From Balneolales bacterium (lineage in GTDB: Bacteria > Bacteroidota > Rhodothermia > Balneolales > Natronogracilivirgulaceae), in contig SLNO01000050.1 of the NCBI GenBank assembly GCA_007132975.1, positions 1 to 64,000 on the forward strand: DNA of 64,000 bases, in the 5' to 3' direction. A model generated the notes under the pieces. It was given only the letters and a program-made list of their open reading frames with translations. It had not been told where the DNA came from and did not search any database. How positions within the stretch are numbered: the first letter of the stretch is position 1; each line of letters opens with the position of its first letter. The translations under genes and the position numbers were made by a program. Positions 38,465 through 49,300 of the stretch are shown here, in pieces.

Positions 38465-40513
38465 TTAATTCACTTTGAGATCGGTTTTGAAACTCGCATT
38501 CACCCTCAGGCCGATATGATCATCGACCCTGACTTTCACTTCCCCGGACATCTGGTCGCGGCTTGTTTCCAGTTCGCCGAGCAGCCGGATGCTGCGCGTT
38601 TTATGGATGTTGTCCAGTTGTTTGGAGGTCAACCTGATTTCCAGGACATCACTGATAGGCCTGTCGACGAATCGGGTTTCGGGCTCAACGGCAGCCGCTT
38701 TGATCTGAAACGCTACCGGTTCAACCTTTTCTCCCCGTGCCGATGTTATCACCTGGTCGTTGGCGTCCAGAAATGTGAGTGTTGTCGCAGAAGAAAATGG
38801 CAGGCCGTTTTCGTAGGAAATGAACAGCATAGCTTCGCTGATCCTCAGATCATCTTCCGGTTCAGGCAGGGCGGAAAGGTCGGCTGAGAAAGTCTCTTCG
38901 AAGGACGCCGGCTGCCCCTCTGCCGTCGAGAGATTAATGGGGATATCTATTCCCATGCCGGCATCAAATAGGACCGGATTGACGATAAATCCTTCCTCTC
39001 CTCCCGGGTTGGCAATAACATTGCCGATAAAACGGACTTCGACAGGCAGGTTGCTTAAAAAATCTTCGACATTTGAGGTTTTCGAGTCGAAACGCACCAC
39101 CTGATTGCGAATGGCCTCCCCGATATCCTGTGCAGGTTCCACCTTGAAACTTATCAGGTCCGTGCGTGGAATCGGTGTTCCGCGCATGTAAAGGTTGCCG
39201 AAGTCATTGTCCGGATCCACTTCCCGACCGGTTCCGGGTTTCCCGGAAAGAAACACTTCCTCACCCTTATCGTTTATTCCCAGGATGGCTCCGATGATAG
39301 TGCTTCTCACCCCGAGATTAGTATCGTATATCAGATCAAACGTTGGGTTGATCAGCCGCAATCCGGAAAGTCTTGTGGATAGTTCTTCCAGATCTTCAAT
39401 TTTTGTTACTTCCGCTTCATTGTTATTGAAGATATCGACAATCTCGTTGCCAGCTTCATCCTCTGTCAGGAGTTCTACACGCTCTCGGGCTTCCCCGAAA
39501 GCCGACCGAACAGTTTGAATCTCAATCTCCAGCGATGCAAGAAAGCTATCATCGGCGCTGATTGTCCGCACTGTATCTGCTCCAATGGCGCTTCTGGTAT
39601 CTTCTGTGACTGCCCAAACATGGTATATCAGCCGGTTATCCAGCGCGTATATCCGGGCATTTTGCAGGGATGTGCTGAATTGCGGCTGCGGTGCCGGGTC
39701 CGAGCTTCTGCGGATGCGATTAGTGCCTGTGAATATGGCCCATAATGAATCTTGTGGCAGATATTGGCCGCTTCCGTCCTGATCCATCAAAATACCGGGA
39801 AAGGAGACGATCAGCGTATCGATGTCCAGGTCGATTTCATTTATGACATCATGGAACCGGAGCAGACCACTTTCTATTTCTACATAGTGTTCTTCGCGGG
39901 TCATTTGAAAGTCGGTGCCATCCACTTCAATATCTCCTGTTACGGTGAAACGCTGTGGGCCAAGCACCGATGTTACCTGGCTCATCATAGACGACCCGTA
40001 CACAGTGGTCAGCCGGAAATCCGCTGAGTGTGTGGCGGGCGTCTGCGAGCTATTTGGAGAGGAAGCCGAACCAGAGTTGGAAATCTGGCTGGTGACATCA
40101 GCAACTTCCACACCCTGTGCATTCATGATATGTGTCACAGTACTGATTTCACCGTCTTCCGGTTCAATAATGGAATTGAAGTCGCCAATTTCGAGCTGCC
40201 CGAGTTTACCTTCCACAACGGTCCGGGAAGTCTGTATTTCAGGAATTATGTCATCTAAAGAACCGATTTCAAAATCCACTGCTGTTGACAGAAACACCAT
40301 ACCATCAGGCGCCACTTGCAAAAGATCTTTGAAATTTTCGTTCGTTGTATCAATTATGGACCCCCTGCCCTCACCAATGAACCGATAGTTGGAGTCTTTT
40401 ATGATCGGAATATCAAAAGACTGCCGAAGGTTGAAATCCGGGCTGGACGGGCGTTCGCACGATAGAACAGCCAGCAGGAGCGCAACTGTTGCTGCCATCC
40501 AATAATTCTTCAT
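38465..40513 (-). CDS. Hypothetical lipoprotein, co-oriented with the DUF5723-like gene
   Basis: Start chosen at MKNYWMAATVALLLAVLSCERPSSPDFNLRQSFDIPI (lipobox LSC). Confidence 0.7.
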   Translation of the reverse strand: MKNYWMAATVALLLAVLSCERPSSPDFNLRQSFDIPIIKDSNYRFIGEGRGSIIDTTNENFKDLLQVAPDGMVFLSTAVDFEIGSLDDIIPEIQTSRTVVEGKLGQLEIGDFNSIIEPEDGEISTVTHIMNAQGVEVADVTSQISNSGSASSPNSSQTPATHSADFRLTTVYGSSMMSQVTSVLGPQRFTVTGDIEVDGTDFQMTREEHYVEIESGLLRFHDVINEIDLDIDTLIVSFPGILMDQDGSGQYLPQDSLWAIFTGTNRIRRSSDPAPQPQFSTSLQNARIYALDNRLIYHVWAVTEDTRSAIGADTVRTISADDSFLASLEIEIQTVRSAFGEARERVELLTEDEAGNEIVDIFNNNEAEVTKIEDLEELSTRLSGLRLINPTFDLIYDTNLGVRSTIIGAILGINDKGEEVFLSGKPGTGREVDPDNDFGNLYMRGTPIPRTDLISFKVEPAQDIGEAIRNQVVRFDSKTSNVEDFLSNLPVEVRFIGNVIANPGGEEGFIVNPVLFDAGMGIDIPINLSTAEGQPASFEETFSADLSALPEPEDDLRISEAMLFISYENGLPFSSATTLTFLDANDQVITSARGEKVEPVAFQIKAAAVEPETRFVDRPISDVLEIRLTSKQLDNIHKTRSIRLLGELETSRDQMSGEVKVRVDDHIGLRVNASFKTDLKVN

Positions 40514-40800
40514 ACCATGGGGGTGTAGATGAAAAACTGTAAAAAATATCAGCAGGGCAGGCTGGCAATGTGTCATCATCTTCTAAACAGATGATGTCAG
40601 AAACCTGATTTCGAATAAAAACTGCCAAAGACTTAACGGGGAGCCGGTCAATTCTCACCCGGGAATTTACATTCTGTAGATAGAATCTATGGGAATGTAA
40701 TGTTTTTCTTTAAGTAAAAACATTAGAGATTTTAAATATATAATCTAAAATCAAACGGGGGCCCGTAATTATAATATGTTGAGACAGCACGTGTATGGAG

Positions 40801-40888
40801 CGGAGAGAGAGGGATTCGAACCCTCGGTACCCGGTTAGGGCACACTCGCTTTCCAGGCGAGCCCGTTCGACCACTCCGGCATCTCTCC
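40801..40888 (-). tRNA. tRNA-Ser (GGA anticodon)
   Basis: Reverse strand: GGAGAGATGCCGGAGTGGTCGAACGGGCTCGCCTGGAAAGCGAGTGTGCCCTAACCGGGTACCGAGGGTTCGAATCCCTCTCTCTCCG; acceptor stem GGAGAGA/TCTCTCC, GGTTCGAATCC T-arm, long variable arm, anticodon GGA. Confidence 0.97.
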
Positions 40889-41168
40889 GTTACGTGTCAG
40901 CCCTGGCAAAACAGGGTAGCTAATATATGACAAATCACAGGCCGTAGCAACATGAATCGGCGGTCATTCTTGGTCTGATTACAGGGGGAACCCATAAATG
41001 CAATGGATGGAAAAAGCCTTGCAAGTTTATGTTTTATTATTTGGGCATCTCCAGCGCAAAGCATAATATGACAAACTCCTTATTATTGTTTTTTAGCTAT
41101 TTATAGAAATATTTTTTGCTTTAAACTATCTCATGATTTAGATTGATTCGTGAGTATCCAAATTAGTG

Positions 41169-44100
41169 ATGGCTGTTGCGTGTAAATTATGGAGTGATTT
41201 GAAACGTTCACTGCTCAATTTGGTAAGTATTCGTAGCCGGTCAAGAGGCCAGGCGTCAGGGAATAACATCCCCGCTGAAATTCTCAGCACCGAAGGGAGC
41301 TTCCGCCTGACACGTCGCGACATGATTACGGCGATGACTTTGATCGGCTCCATTCCCCTGCTACGGTCCTTCGGGACAACCTGGCTCGGCAGCATCCGTC
41401 TTGAAAGATCCAAAGGTTGTGCCATTTTCCATTTCAGGGGAAAGGAAAGATGGGTGATAGACGAGAAGAGGTTTGCCGGAAGGCCAAAGCTTGATATCGT
41501 GCACAATAAAAAGGAAATCGAGATTCGTTTGCGCGACGCACTATACCCCGGCACGCTCGTTCCAGCCGGTTTTACATGCCTGCTCAGACCTACTTTAAGC
41601 GGCTGGCGGATGAGTATGACCACCGAAACGGGGATCAATACCACCGTTTCTTTTGAACAGTGGCTGCTGGGTTTGAGCCGGTTGTCAGGAACACTTCCCA
41701 AAAATATTGATGTTACCCATCCGGCAAACTCCTTCCAGGCCAGCATCCCGGCCGGGTCTGTCCACTCACTTTCTGCCGGATGGCTGCACACATTCGGAAA
41801 TGGCATCAAACTCTCCATTGTCCTGGCTGGATTCGGCCTCGTCTCCAACGGCATAACCATCAGGCCGCCGCCGGACGGAGCACTCTCTTTTTTCCTCCAT
41901 CCGCCCACCCGCCGCTCCGTCATAACTTTCAACAACGCCGAAGCGCTCCTTCGCATCGCCACCAATCCGTCAAGAGAACGTCAGGGATTCTCCATTCCTG
42001 AAACCGGATTCCGCCAAATAACCGTTGAACTGGGAGAAAGCACGCGCAAAACCCAAAGAACGGCATTTCTGGCCAAAGCGGACCTCAGTGACAACCCGGT
42101 GCCTGTCCGCCCGTCCCCCGACCTAAGGGACGCCTCCGGCGACACGCTGAAATTTTCGGCCAGCAAACTCTCTTATGCCGCCGAATTCAATGGTGCGGGA
42201 AGTCACGAAGTGGTGTTGGCGACAGCATCCGAGCAGATTCACTGGACCTACTGCGGAGAAGAGGGAATGATGCTGGGTTGCAGCGGATACGGCGATGACA
42301 TGGAATTTGAGATCCGGGACAGACAGCTGGTGCGCACAAGTTGCAAGGCCATGCTGCTGGGAACCATGCTGCCTCCGGCCGGAACCCGGGTCATCACCCA
42401 GCCGGTGCTGCTCCCTGAACCCGTTCCGATCACCGTTTCCCTTGAGCACACAGAAAAACCAAGACGTGGTGCAACACGTGGAAATGAGATCCGAATGGCG
42501 GCCCGAGGCGAGAATCCGCCCGTGCTGCGGCTGGACAATCCCTCCGTTGAACTGATCCGTCCCGACGACCTTGTTGTCCAGAGATTTGAATTTGTGAACA
42601 TGGCGTTCCGCGGGGAGGGGCCGGACCGCGTCATGACAACCACTACCGGCACGCCCTACATGATCGTCTGGCATCAGCCGCAGAACATCGGCGAAGAGGC
42701 CTTTTACGAGCATGCCCCCAACCTGGATTTGAGCGATGCCAACCCCGAAGATCCGGACCTTTCCAACAATGTCGACAAAACCCTGCCCTATCCGCCCCCC
42801 GTCAAGGCGCGTTATTCCGGCCCCAGCCGCGTGGTATACAAGGTACCGCCTGGCACCACCATCCCCTACCGGCTTGAGGATCTGCTGGAAGCCTGCCGCA
42901 CATTTGAGATGAACGTGGCGCCCACGGCGCTGCCGCCTCCCGTCCAGGCGGCCGGATTTCATTTCATCGGTGAGATCGCACCTTCCGTGGCGGTTCCGGT
43001 GATCGATCAGATGCGGGATGCCCGCCGTGCTCCACGACAGCCGAGAGAGTCCAACTTTGATTTTGTGTCACGACTAATGGAGAGTCCGGCGCTCAGGGGT
43101 GCCGTCAGCGCCACGGAAGGCATCAAAACCGTACCGCCACCGGGTGAGCGGCGTATGGAGGCGGCGCAGCTTATCCGGGCGCAGCGGGATATAACCGTGT
43201 CCCGAAACTCCATGATCACGTCCGCAGCGGTGCAGCCGTTATCCGAGATCGGCCAGATCACAACCCTACTGGCCCCTAAACCCGCCCCGCCCGGGCCGCA
43301 CGATACGGCCATCGAAGCACCCTACCGTCTGATCGTTTCCCCCAACCGCCTGAATGGATGGGCGCATCGCATGGATCCCGGGCAATCGGACAAGACCGGA
43401 CGCATCGAGCTCTGGCACTCCCGGCTGGGGATGCGGAGGCAGGACGGCACCGTCGATGAAAATCAGCGTTGGGGAAGGACCATCCGCGCCATCTGGTACA
43501 CCGATCCGAAGACGGACGATTTCAAAAGCAACTCCCAGAGCCAGCTGGCCCACGAGCACGACCCGTTCCGGATGTCACTTGACTGGTTCGACCGCCATAA
43601 CCTGGTGCACCTGACCTCCAACTTCCAGCTCAGCAACCCGAACGGTGGCAATTACGTACCGCGTCCGGTGGATGTAAACCAGTTCATGCTAAGCTCCCTC
43701 GGCGCATGGATGAACGTGCGCGGTGCATGGGATGTGCTGCCGTCAAACCTCACGGTCGAGGAGTGGCTGCACCGGGGCACGCTGGGGCGCGACCACTACG
43801 TCAAGGTGGTATACGCCGGTCACCTTTTCCCCTTCGGACACCGGGCCTCACTGATCAAAGTAACAGAGCGCAAGTTTGAACCCATGCCGGGACGGCCCTC
43901 TGTAAAGGTGGCCTATCTGCGGCAGCGCATGTTCATAATCGTCCGCGAACCCGTAATTGTACAGGCACTGGGCAACTCCCCCGATGACCGGAAAATGCCC
44001 TTCAAGAGCATCCGGATCACCACCCGGGCCACACCCATCCTCGACGATCCCGGCGGCAGCGACTACGACGGCAAAAAGCAGTCCCTGTTCTGGCCAATGG

Positions 44101-46286
44101 TGAGCACCAAAGATTTCCATTTCAATCTGGTCATGGAGGATGTGGAAGGCGGCCTTCATGAAGTGAGCATGCCCCTGGCGTTTGTCGGAAAGGAGATCCT
44201 CGATGCCGAAGAAAACCAGGCCCAGTCGCCGTTGCCCGAACTAATCGCCGACTTCAATCAAGGTGATAACAAATCCCGCCGTGAACGTCCGTTCGGCGGA
44301 CAAATGGTGGCGTTTGCCCCGGCAACGACCCCCGGCGACACCGCCTTTGAAACGGCGATGGTGGAATTCCATGCCGTTAAAAAGACCGCACACCCCTACT
44401 TTGTGCCTGTTCTGAATTCGGCCAGCATCGACGCCCCGGCCGTTTCACAGCTCACGGGAAGCGAGCTCACAAATGTGAAGATCAGTGACTACTACCTGTC
44501 GAACGGATTCACTTCCGGTGGCGCCAATGCCGGCGAGATATTTCTGGACCTGGTTTCGGCCCGGGATTTCAACGTGGAGGGCGAAGGCGACAAATCCGGG
44601 GCTCTGGTGCAGCCGAACATGAGCATCACCGCCTTTTCACGCAAGTCGGGAACCGTGGGCGGCGATCCGGACACCTTCGCAGGTGGAAATTTCGACCCTG
44701 TGAAATATTTCGGCGGCGACGATGACACACCGATAGACCTCAAAAGCGCGTTCTCCCCGAAACTCTTCGGAGTGATCGATCTCTGGAACATCATTGTTGC
44801 GGCCGGGGTGGACTTGCCCGGCAAATCGCCCCGCTTTGTCACGGAAGCCCTGAATGTCATTGAAAAGCTGATCAATGAAACCGGCAGACTCAACCAGCTC
44901 GCACAAACCATACCGGCCGGTTCCATTGCCGCCCTGAACGACCTGCAAAACACAACCGATCAGCTTCTCGCCACGTTTCAGTCCGCCATCAACAACCCGG
45001 CAACTTTTTCGGCGGCAACTCTGCAAAACCAGCTTCAGTCGGCCGCGTCGATTCTGGACAGCGTTGAATCACAGCTTGCCACCGCCACTGCCCTGAACGA
45101 AAGTCTCCGTCGCGAAGCAGGCTTCGCCGTTTCCGCCGTTAAACAGCTGCTCGACGTCCCGGCCAAGATATCCACCATCCTTGAAGAGTTTCAGAACTTC
45201 ATCCAGGCCATTGAAATGGCCAGGGAGATGCGGGTCCGGCTGGAATGGAAACCAGACATCACACATTGGCCCCAGACCAACCCGGTCTTCATCCCGTCCA
45301 TTCAGGATGTCGGAGACGGCTCTTTCGTGCTGGCCGTGGAACTGAATGCCAACCAGGGCAGCAGCAATGGCTCCGGGGGACAATCCTTCGAAGTGCTGTG
45401 CTGTCTTGACAATTTCACCATCAACCTGATCGGCAGCAAGACATTTGTCAAGGTCTACTTCAACAAAATGGCCTTCTCGGTCCGCACGGGCAAGAAACCC
45501 GCCATCGATATCGATTTCCGCGGACTCGAATTCGGCGGACCTCTGGCCTTCGTGGAGCGGCTCAGGGCCTTGATCCCCCTGGATGGCTTCAGTGATCCAC
45601 CTTATGTGAACGTGGATGCCGGAGGTATTGAAGCCGGCTTTACTTTTGAGATTCCCACCGTGGGCCTTGGTATCATCACCTTGCAGAACGTAGTCCTCGG
45701 GGCAAAAACCAACATCCCGTTCATAGGGGAACCGCTGAGTATCGGGTTCCACTTCAACACGCGCGAGACGCCGTGCACCATCACGGTCTATGGCATCGGC
45801 GGTGGTGCATTCGTAGGCGTGGCTGTGAACATGAACGGCCTTCAGATTGTGGAGGCGGCCCTCGAATTCGGCGGATCGGTGGCCTTCAACGTGGCGGTAG
45901 CCAGCGGCAGTGTGCACATCATGGCCGGCATCTATTTCAAGATGGAGCTGACCGGCGGGGTCACCGAGGTCACGCTCACCGGCTATCTGCGCATTGGCGG
46001 CAAGGTCACGGTGATCGCCCTCATTGGAATCTCCATAGAGCTGAGAATGGAGCTCTCCTATATCACTACTGGTGACTTTGGCAAAGTGCGGGGCAAGGCG
46101 TCGCTCGAAGTCAAAGTGAAAGTCGTCTTTTTCTCCATTGGTGTGACCATCACTGTTGAAAGGCAGTTTGCCGCAACCAACAACGATCCGACCTTCCTTG
46201 ACGCCATGGGTCATCCGTACGTCGACCCCTTCCTGCTTGAGGAAGTGGATCCCTGGGAACAATACTGCATCGCCTACTCGGAATAA
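41169..46286 (+). CDS. Giant hypothetical protein 1 (~1705 aa), Tat-like N-terminal signal, coiled-coil and beta-rich C-terminal domain
   Basis: Uninterrupted ORF (GTG 41166 or ATG 41169). SFRLTRRDMITAMTLIGSIPLLRSFG; APYRLIVSPNRLNGWAHRMDPGQSDKTGRIELWHSRLG; C-terminal alternating-strand segment. Confidence 0.9.
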   Translation: MAVACKLWSDLKRSLLNLVSIRSRSRGQASGNNIPAEILSTEGSFRLTRRDMITAMTLIGSIPLLRSFGTTWLGSIRLERSKGCAIFHFRGKERWVIDEKRFAGRPKLDIVHNKKEIEIRLRDALYPGTLVPAGFTCLLRPTLSGWRMSMTTETGINTTVSFEQWLLGLSRLSGTLPKNIDVTHPANSFQASIPAGSVHSLSAGWLHTFGNGIKLSIVLAGFGLVSNGITIRPPPDGALSFFLHPPTRRSVITFNNAEALLRIATNPSRERQGFSIPETGFRQITVELGESTRKTQRTAFLAKADLSDNPVPVRPSPDLRDASGDTLKFSASKLSYAAEFNGAGSHEVVLATASEQIHWTYCGEEGMMLGCSGYGDDMEFEIRDRQLVRTSCKAMLLGTMLPPAGTRVITQPVLLPEPVPITVSLEHTEKPRRGATRGNEIRMAARGENPPVLRLDNPSVELIRPDDLVVQRFEFVNMAFRGEGPDRVMTTTTGTPYMIVWHQPQNIGEEAFYEHAPNLDLSDANPEDPDLSNNVDKTLPYPPPVKARYSGPSRVVYKVPPGTTIPYRLEDLLEACRTFEMNVAPTALPPPVQAAGFHFIGEIAPSVAVPVIDQMRDARRAPRQPRESNFDFVSRLMESPALRGAVSATEGIKTVPPPGERRMEAAQLIRAQRDITVSRNSMITSAAVQPLSEIGQITTLLAPKPAPPGPHDTAIEAPYRLIVSPNRLNGWAHRMDPGQSDKTGRIELWHSRLGMRRQDGTVDENQRWGRTIRAIWYTDPKTDDFKSNSQSQLAHEHDPFRMSLDWFDRHNLVHLTSNFQLSNPNGGNYVPRPVDVNQFMLSSLGAWMNVRGAWDVLPSNLTVEEWLHRGTLGRDHYVKVVYAGHLFPFGHRASLIKVTERKFEPMPGRPSVKVAYLRQRMFIIVREPVIVQALGNSPDDRKMPFKSIRITTRATPILDDPGGSDYDGKKQSLFWPMVSTKDFHFNLVMEDVEGGLHEVSMPLAFVGKEILDAEENQAQSPLPELIADFNQGDNKSRRERPFGGQMVAFAPATTPGDTAFETAMVEFHAVKKTAHPYFVPVLNSASIDAPAVSQLTGSELTNVKISDYYLSNGFTSGGANAGEIFLDLVSARDFNVEGEGDKSGALVQPNMSITAFSRKSGTVGGDPDTFAGGNFDPVKYFGGDDDTPIDLKSAFSPKLFGVIDLWNIIVAAGVDLPGKSPRFVTEALNVIEKLINETGRLNQLAQTIPAGSIAALNDLQNTTDQLLATFQSAINNPATFSAATLQNQLQSAASILDSVESQLATATALNESLRREAGFAVSAVKQLLDVPAKISTILEEFQNFIQAIEMAREMRVRLEWKPDITHWPQTNPVFIPSIQDVGDGSFVLAVELNANQGSSNGSGGQSFEVLCCLDNFTINLIGSKTFVKVYFNKMAFSVRTGKKPAIDIDFRGLEFGGPLAFVERLRALIPLDGFSDPPYVNVDAGGIEAGFTFEIPTVGLGIITLQNVVLGAKTNIPFIGEPLSIGFHFNTRETPCTITVYGIGGGAFVGVAVNMNGLQIVEAALEFGGSVAFNVAVASGSVHIMAGIYFKMELTGGVTEVTLTGYLRIGGKVTVIALIGISIELRMELSYITTGDFGKVRGKASLEVKVKVVFFSIGVTITVERQFAATNNDPTFLDAMGHPYVDPFLLEEVDPWEQYCIAYSE

Positions 46287-46304
46287 ACCAGCCCGGAGTG
46301 CCTC

Positions 46305-49300
46305 TTGCCATCGCAACGATTCTTACTGACTGCACTGCCGAAGACACCGGAAAACTGGATCGCCGGTGACGGCCTCCATGTGTCCGCCCATTTCGCCCCC
46401 CGGCTAAGCAATGGAACGCAACTGGGGCAGTTTGCCGGATTCACCGCCGGAGGAATATCCTGGCCCGAAACGGTTTCCGGCCTGTCATTCACGGTGGACC
46501 TCAACGGAACCGCCTATCCCGCCGAAGTGGTCTCCGACCCCGATCCGTCCTTGTGGAACCATCTTTTCCGCGACACCACCCCGGTGCACTCCCATGACTT
46601 CCCCGACAGAAAGGAACTGCGCATACGCTCTTTCCCCATTATCCAACTGTACGACCAGCTCAAGGAACTCTACGAATTTGCGGCGGAGGAATCGCCCGAG
46701 TCCTTCATCCCGGTCCGCCACCACCACTTCCCCCGAAAAGAATTCGACACGCGCTCATCCACCCTGCTCGACAACCTGGTAAACAGTGCCGGCGTCCTGG
46801 CCGATGACACCACCTACCGTCGGCTGGATGGAATTGTAACCGAGCTGATGTCCGGCACAGAACCATACATCACACCGCAAAAAATAAACCAGATCGCCCA
46901 GGCGGCAGCCGTTAGCCCGATCGCCGTCCAGTTCCACATGCTCCAGCGGTTCTACAAGCGTCCGCACCTGCAGATATCCCCGCCGCCGCAACTGCCCGAA
47001 ATCGATTTCCACACCATGCTGGGCATACTCGAAGACTACCCGGTGCTTATGCGCAGGCTAGGAATCGTGGTGGATTTGAGGATCGACCCCGGCGCCCATC
47101 CACCCTCTGACGGCGCGGTGTCGGTAAGTGTCGCCGGGGATCCGGGCGGACCCGTAACCTCTCTGCAGACACGGTACGAATATGACGCATCCGCATCCAT
47201 TTTCATAAGCCGGGGCAAGGACGGCAATGTCGCGGACGTGCGCGCCGGACGGCTTCGACTGGACAACCCCGAGCGCTACCGCCTGGTCCAGGTTGATGCC
47301 GACAGCATGGCCCTTAAAACCGTGCACCTTCTGGGCAACCTCTGGCTGCGGAACAGCCATCACGTGGGAAGAAACTACGCCTCCCCGCAGTCCGAGAGCC
47401 TACCTGCCCTCCGGACCGCAGGACTTGCCGTGATCAAGCCCATGAACGTAATGGCGATCCACCAGTCATTCCTGACGGCTTTCAACATGAACACGATGTA
47501 CCTGGCCAACCAGCCTCCGGAGGCATTCCAGCACCTGCGCTTCGAGGATGTGCTGCAAGGGTATATTGTGGATGTATTCGATGAAGATCGCCAGACCTGG
47601 TATTCGCTGTGCCGTCGACAGGGCCGGTACCGGCTCGGGGCGCCGCCGGTTGACGTTGTGGAAGAGGACGAGGGTTTCGTTGCCGATTCTGTTATCGCCA
47701 AGAATGCCGACGGACTCGAAGACGATCTCTATGTGCATGATGCGGTTTTTCAGTGGGATGGATGGAGCCTGGTAGCCGAAAAACCGGGCAATACCATCAT
47801 CCCCGAGGAGGTGGCCGGCGACGCTGAGCCAGGATCGCTGTCGCACGGATACGAGCGGTCGGGAAGGGTGCAGCAGAAGCCGCCGGACGATTTTCCGCTG
47901 GAGGCGCATTTCCTCCCGCAAAGGGGGTCGCTGCCCAAACTGCGGTATGGACGGCGCTACCGCATCCGTGCGCGCGCGGTGGATATTGCCGGAAACGCCA
48001 TCCCGCTCCGGCCGGATTCCGGCGAAATGTCGCATGCATCCAATCTGGTACGGTTCGGGCGCTTCGAGCCCGTGCTGCCCCCTGCCATTCTGTTGCGCAC
48101 CCGGGTCACGGAGGGCGAATCGGTCGAGCGCATGGTCATACGCAGCAATTACAACATGACCGCGCAGGAGTACGGCAGCGATCCGGACGTGCAGCAGGCC
48201 ATTTCCGCTTACGGACACGCCTACCTGCCCGACAACCAGCGCCACATCGCACCGGCAAAAACGGCCCAGATCACCGCCGAGATGCACGGTGAGTTTGACG
48301 AGGCCATCGGCGGCGGCCAGAACATCCAGGCATGGTTCCGGATAGCCGTCAAGGAGCGCGGCACCTTCCACGATACCATGATCGTGGATACCAGCACGGG
48401 GCAGGCCACCATCCCGGCCGAGGGGCTGGAGCTGATCACCCCGGACAACCTCCCGCCGGATATCGAACCGGTGCAGAGCCTGGAGGATCTGAACCCGGGT
48501 GACTCGCTGGCCACGGGGCAATACGTGCTCCACAATACCAACCAGGTGCGCCTGCCCTACCTGCCCGATCCGCTGGCCGGCACCGCGGCCTTCCGGGGCC
48601 TTCCGGGCGCCGGCGACGACTCCTTTTTTGTCTCTTTCAACCTGGAATTCCCGGAGGCTGAGCCGTTCCGCGTCGTTGTCATGGAAGGTGAAGGTCCGCC
48701 GCAATTCCAGGCCAGCGACCCCGATTTCGGCCCCAGAGTGCTCCGGGTCTACCTGAAAAAAGCCGAGATCGTCACGGTGCGGTTGAGCGTATCGCTGAGG
48801 GAGGAGGATCTGGAAAAATTGGGGATCTGGCATTGGCTCATTGATAAAGGCCTGCCCGCCAATACATTGAATCAACTGCGGAGCCTGATCCTGCGTGGCC
48901 GCCACTGGATGTTCACCCCTTCACGGGAGCTGGTACTGGTCCATGCCGTGCAGCAGCCGCTTGAAACGGCCGGGTACAATTCGATCACGGCATCGAAACA
49001 GCAGATCGGTGACACCCTTGCCCGGCTTTCCGGCAGTTTCAACTTCCATTGCAAAAGCACCGGGCGTGTCGACTTCCTGGCCGAGTGGGACGAGCCGTTC
49101 GACGACCCGACCCGACCCCTGCCGCAAGACGGCGTCGACGGCAGGGAGATCATCCACAAGGAAGGCCGCGTCCTTGAAATGCCCATTGAGCCGTTTTACG
49201 AGGATCTCGACACCATCAATTTCCCGGTGAACCTGAACGCCGTTCCAAACTACCCCTACCCGAAGCAGGCTCAGTCCGCTTTCTACGAGCATGATTTCGG

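Noticed and set aside
45069-48905. Long minus-strand ORFs (45069-46316, 47466-48905) antisense to the giant genes
   Set aside because: Low-complexity His/Asp/Gly-rich shadow ORFs typical of high-GC antisense frames; giant ORFs are uninterrupted and have better start contexts.
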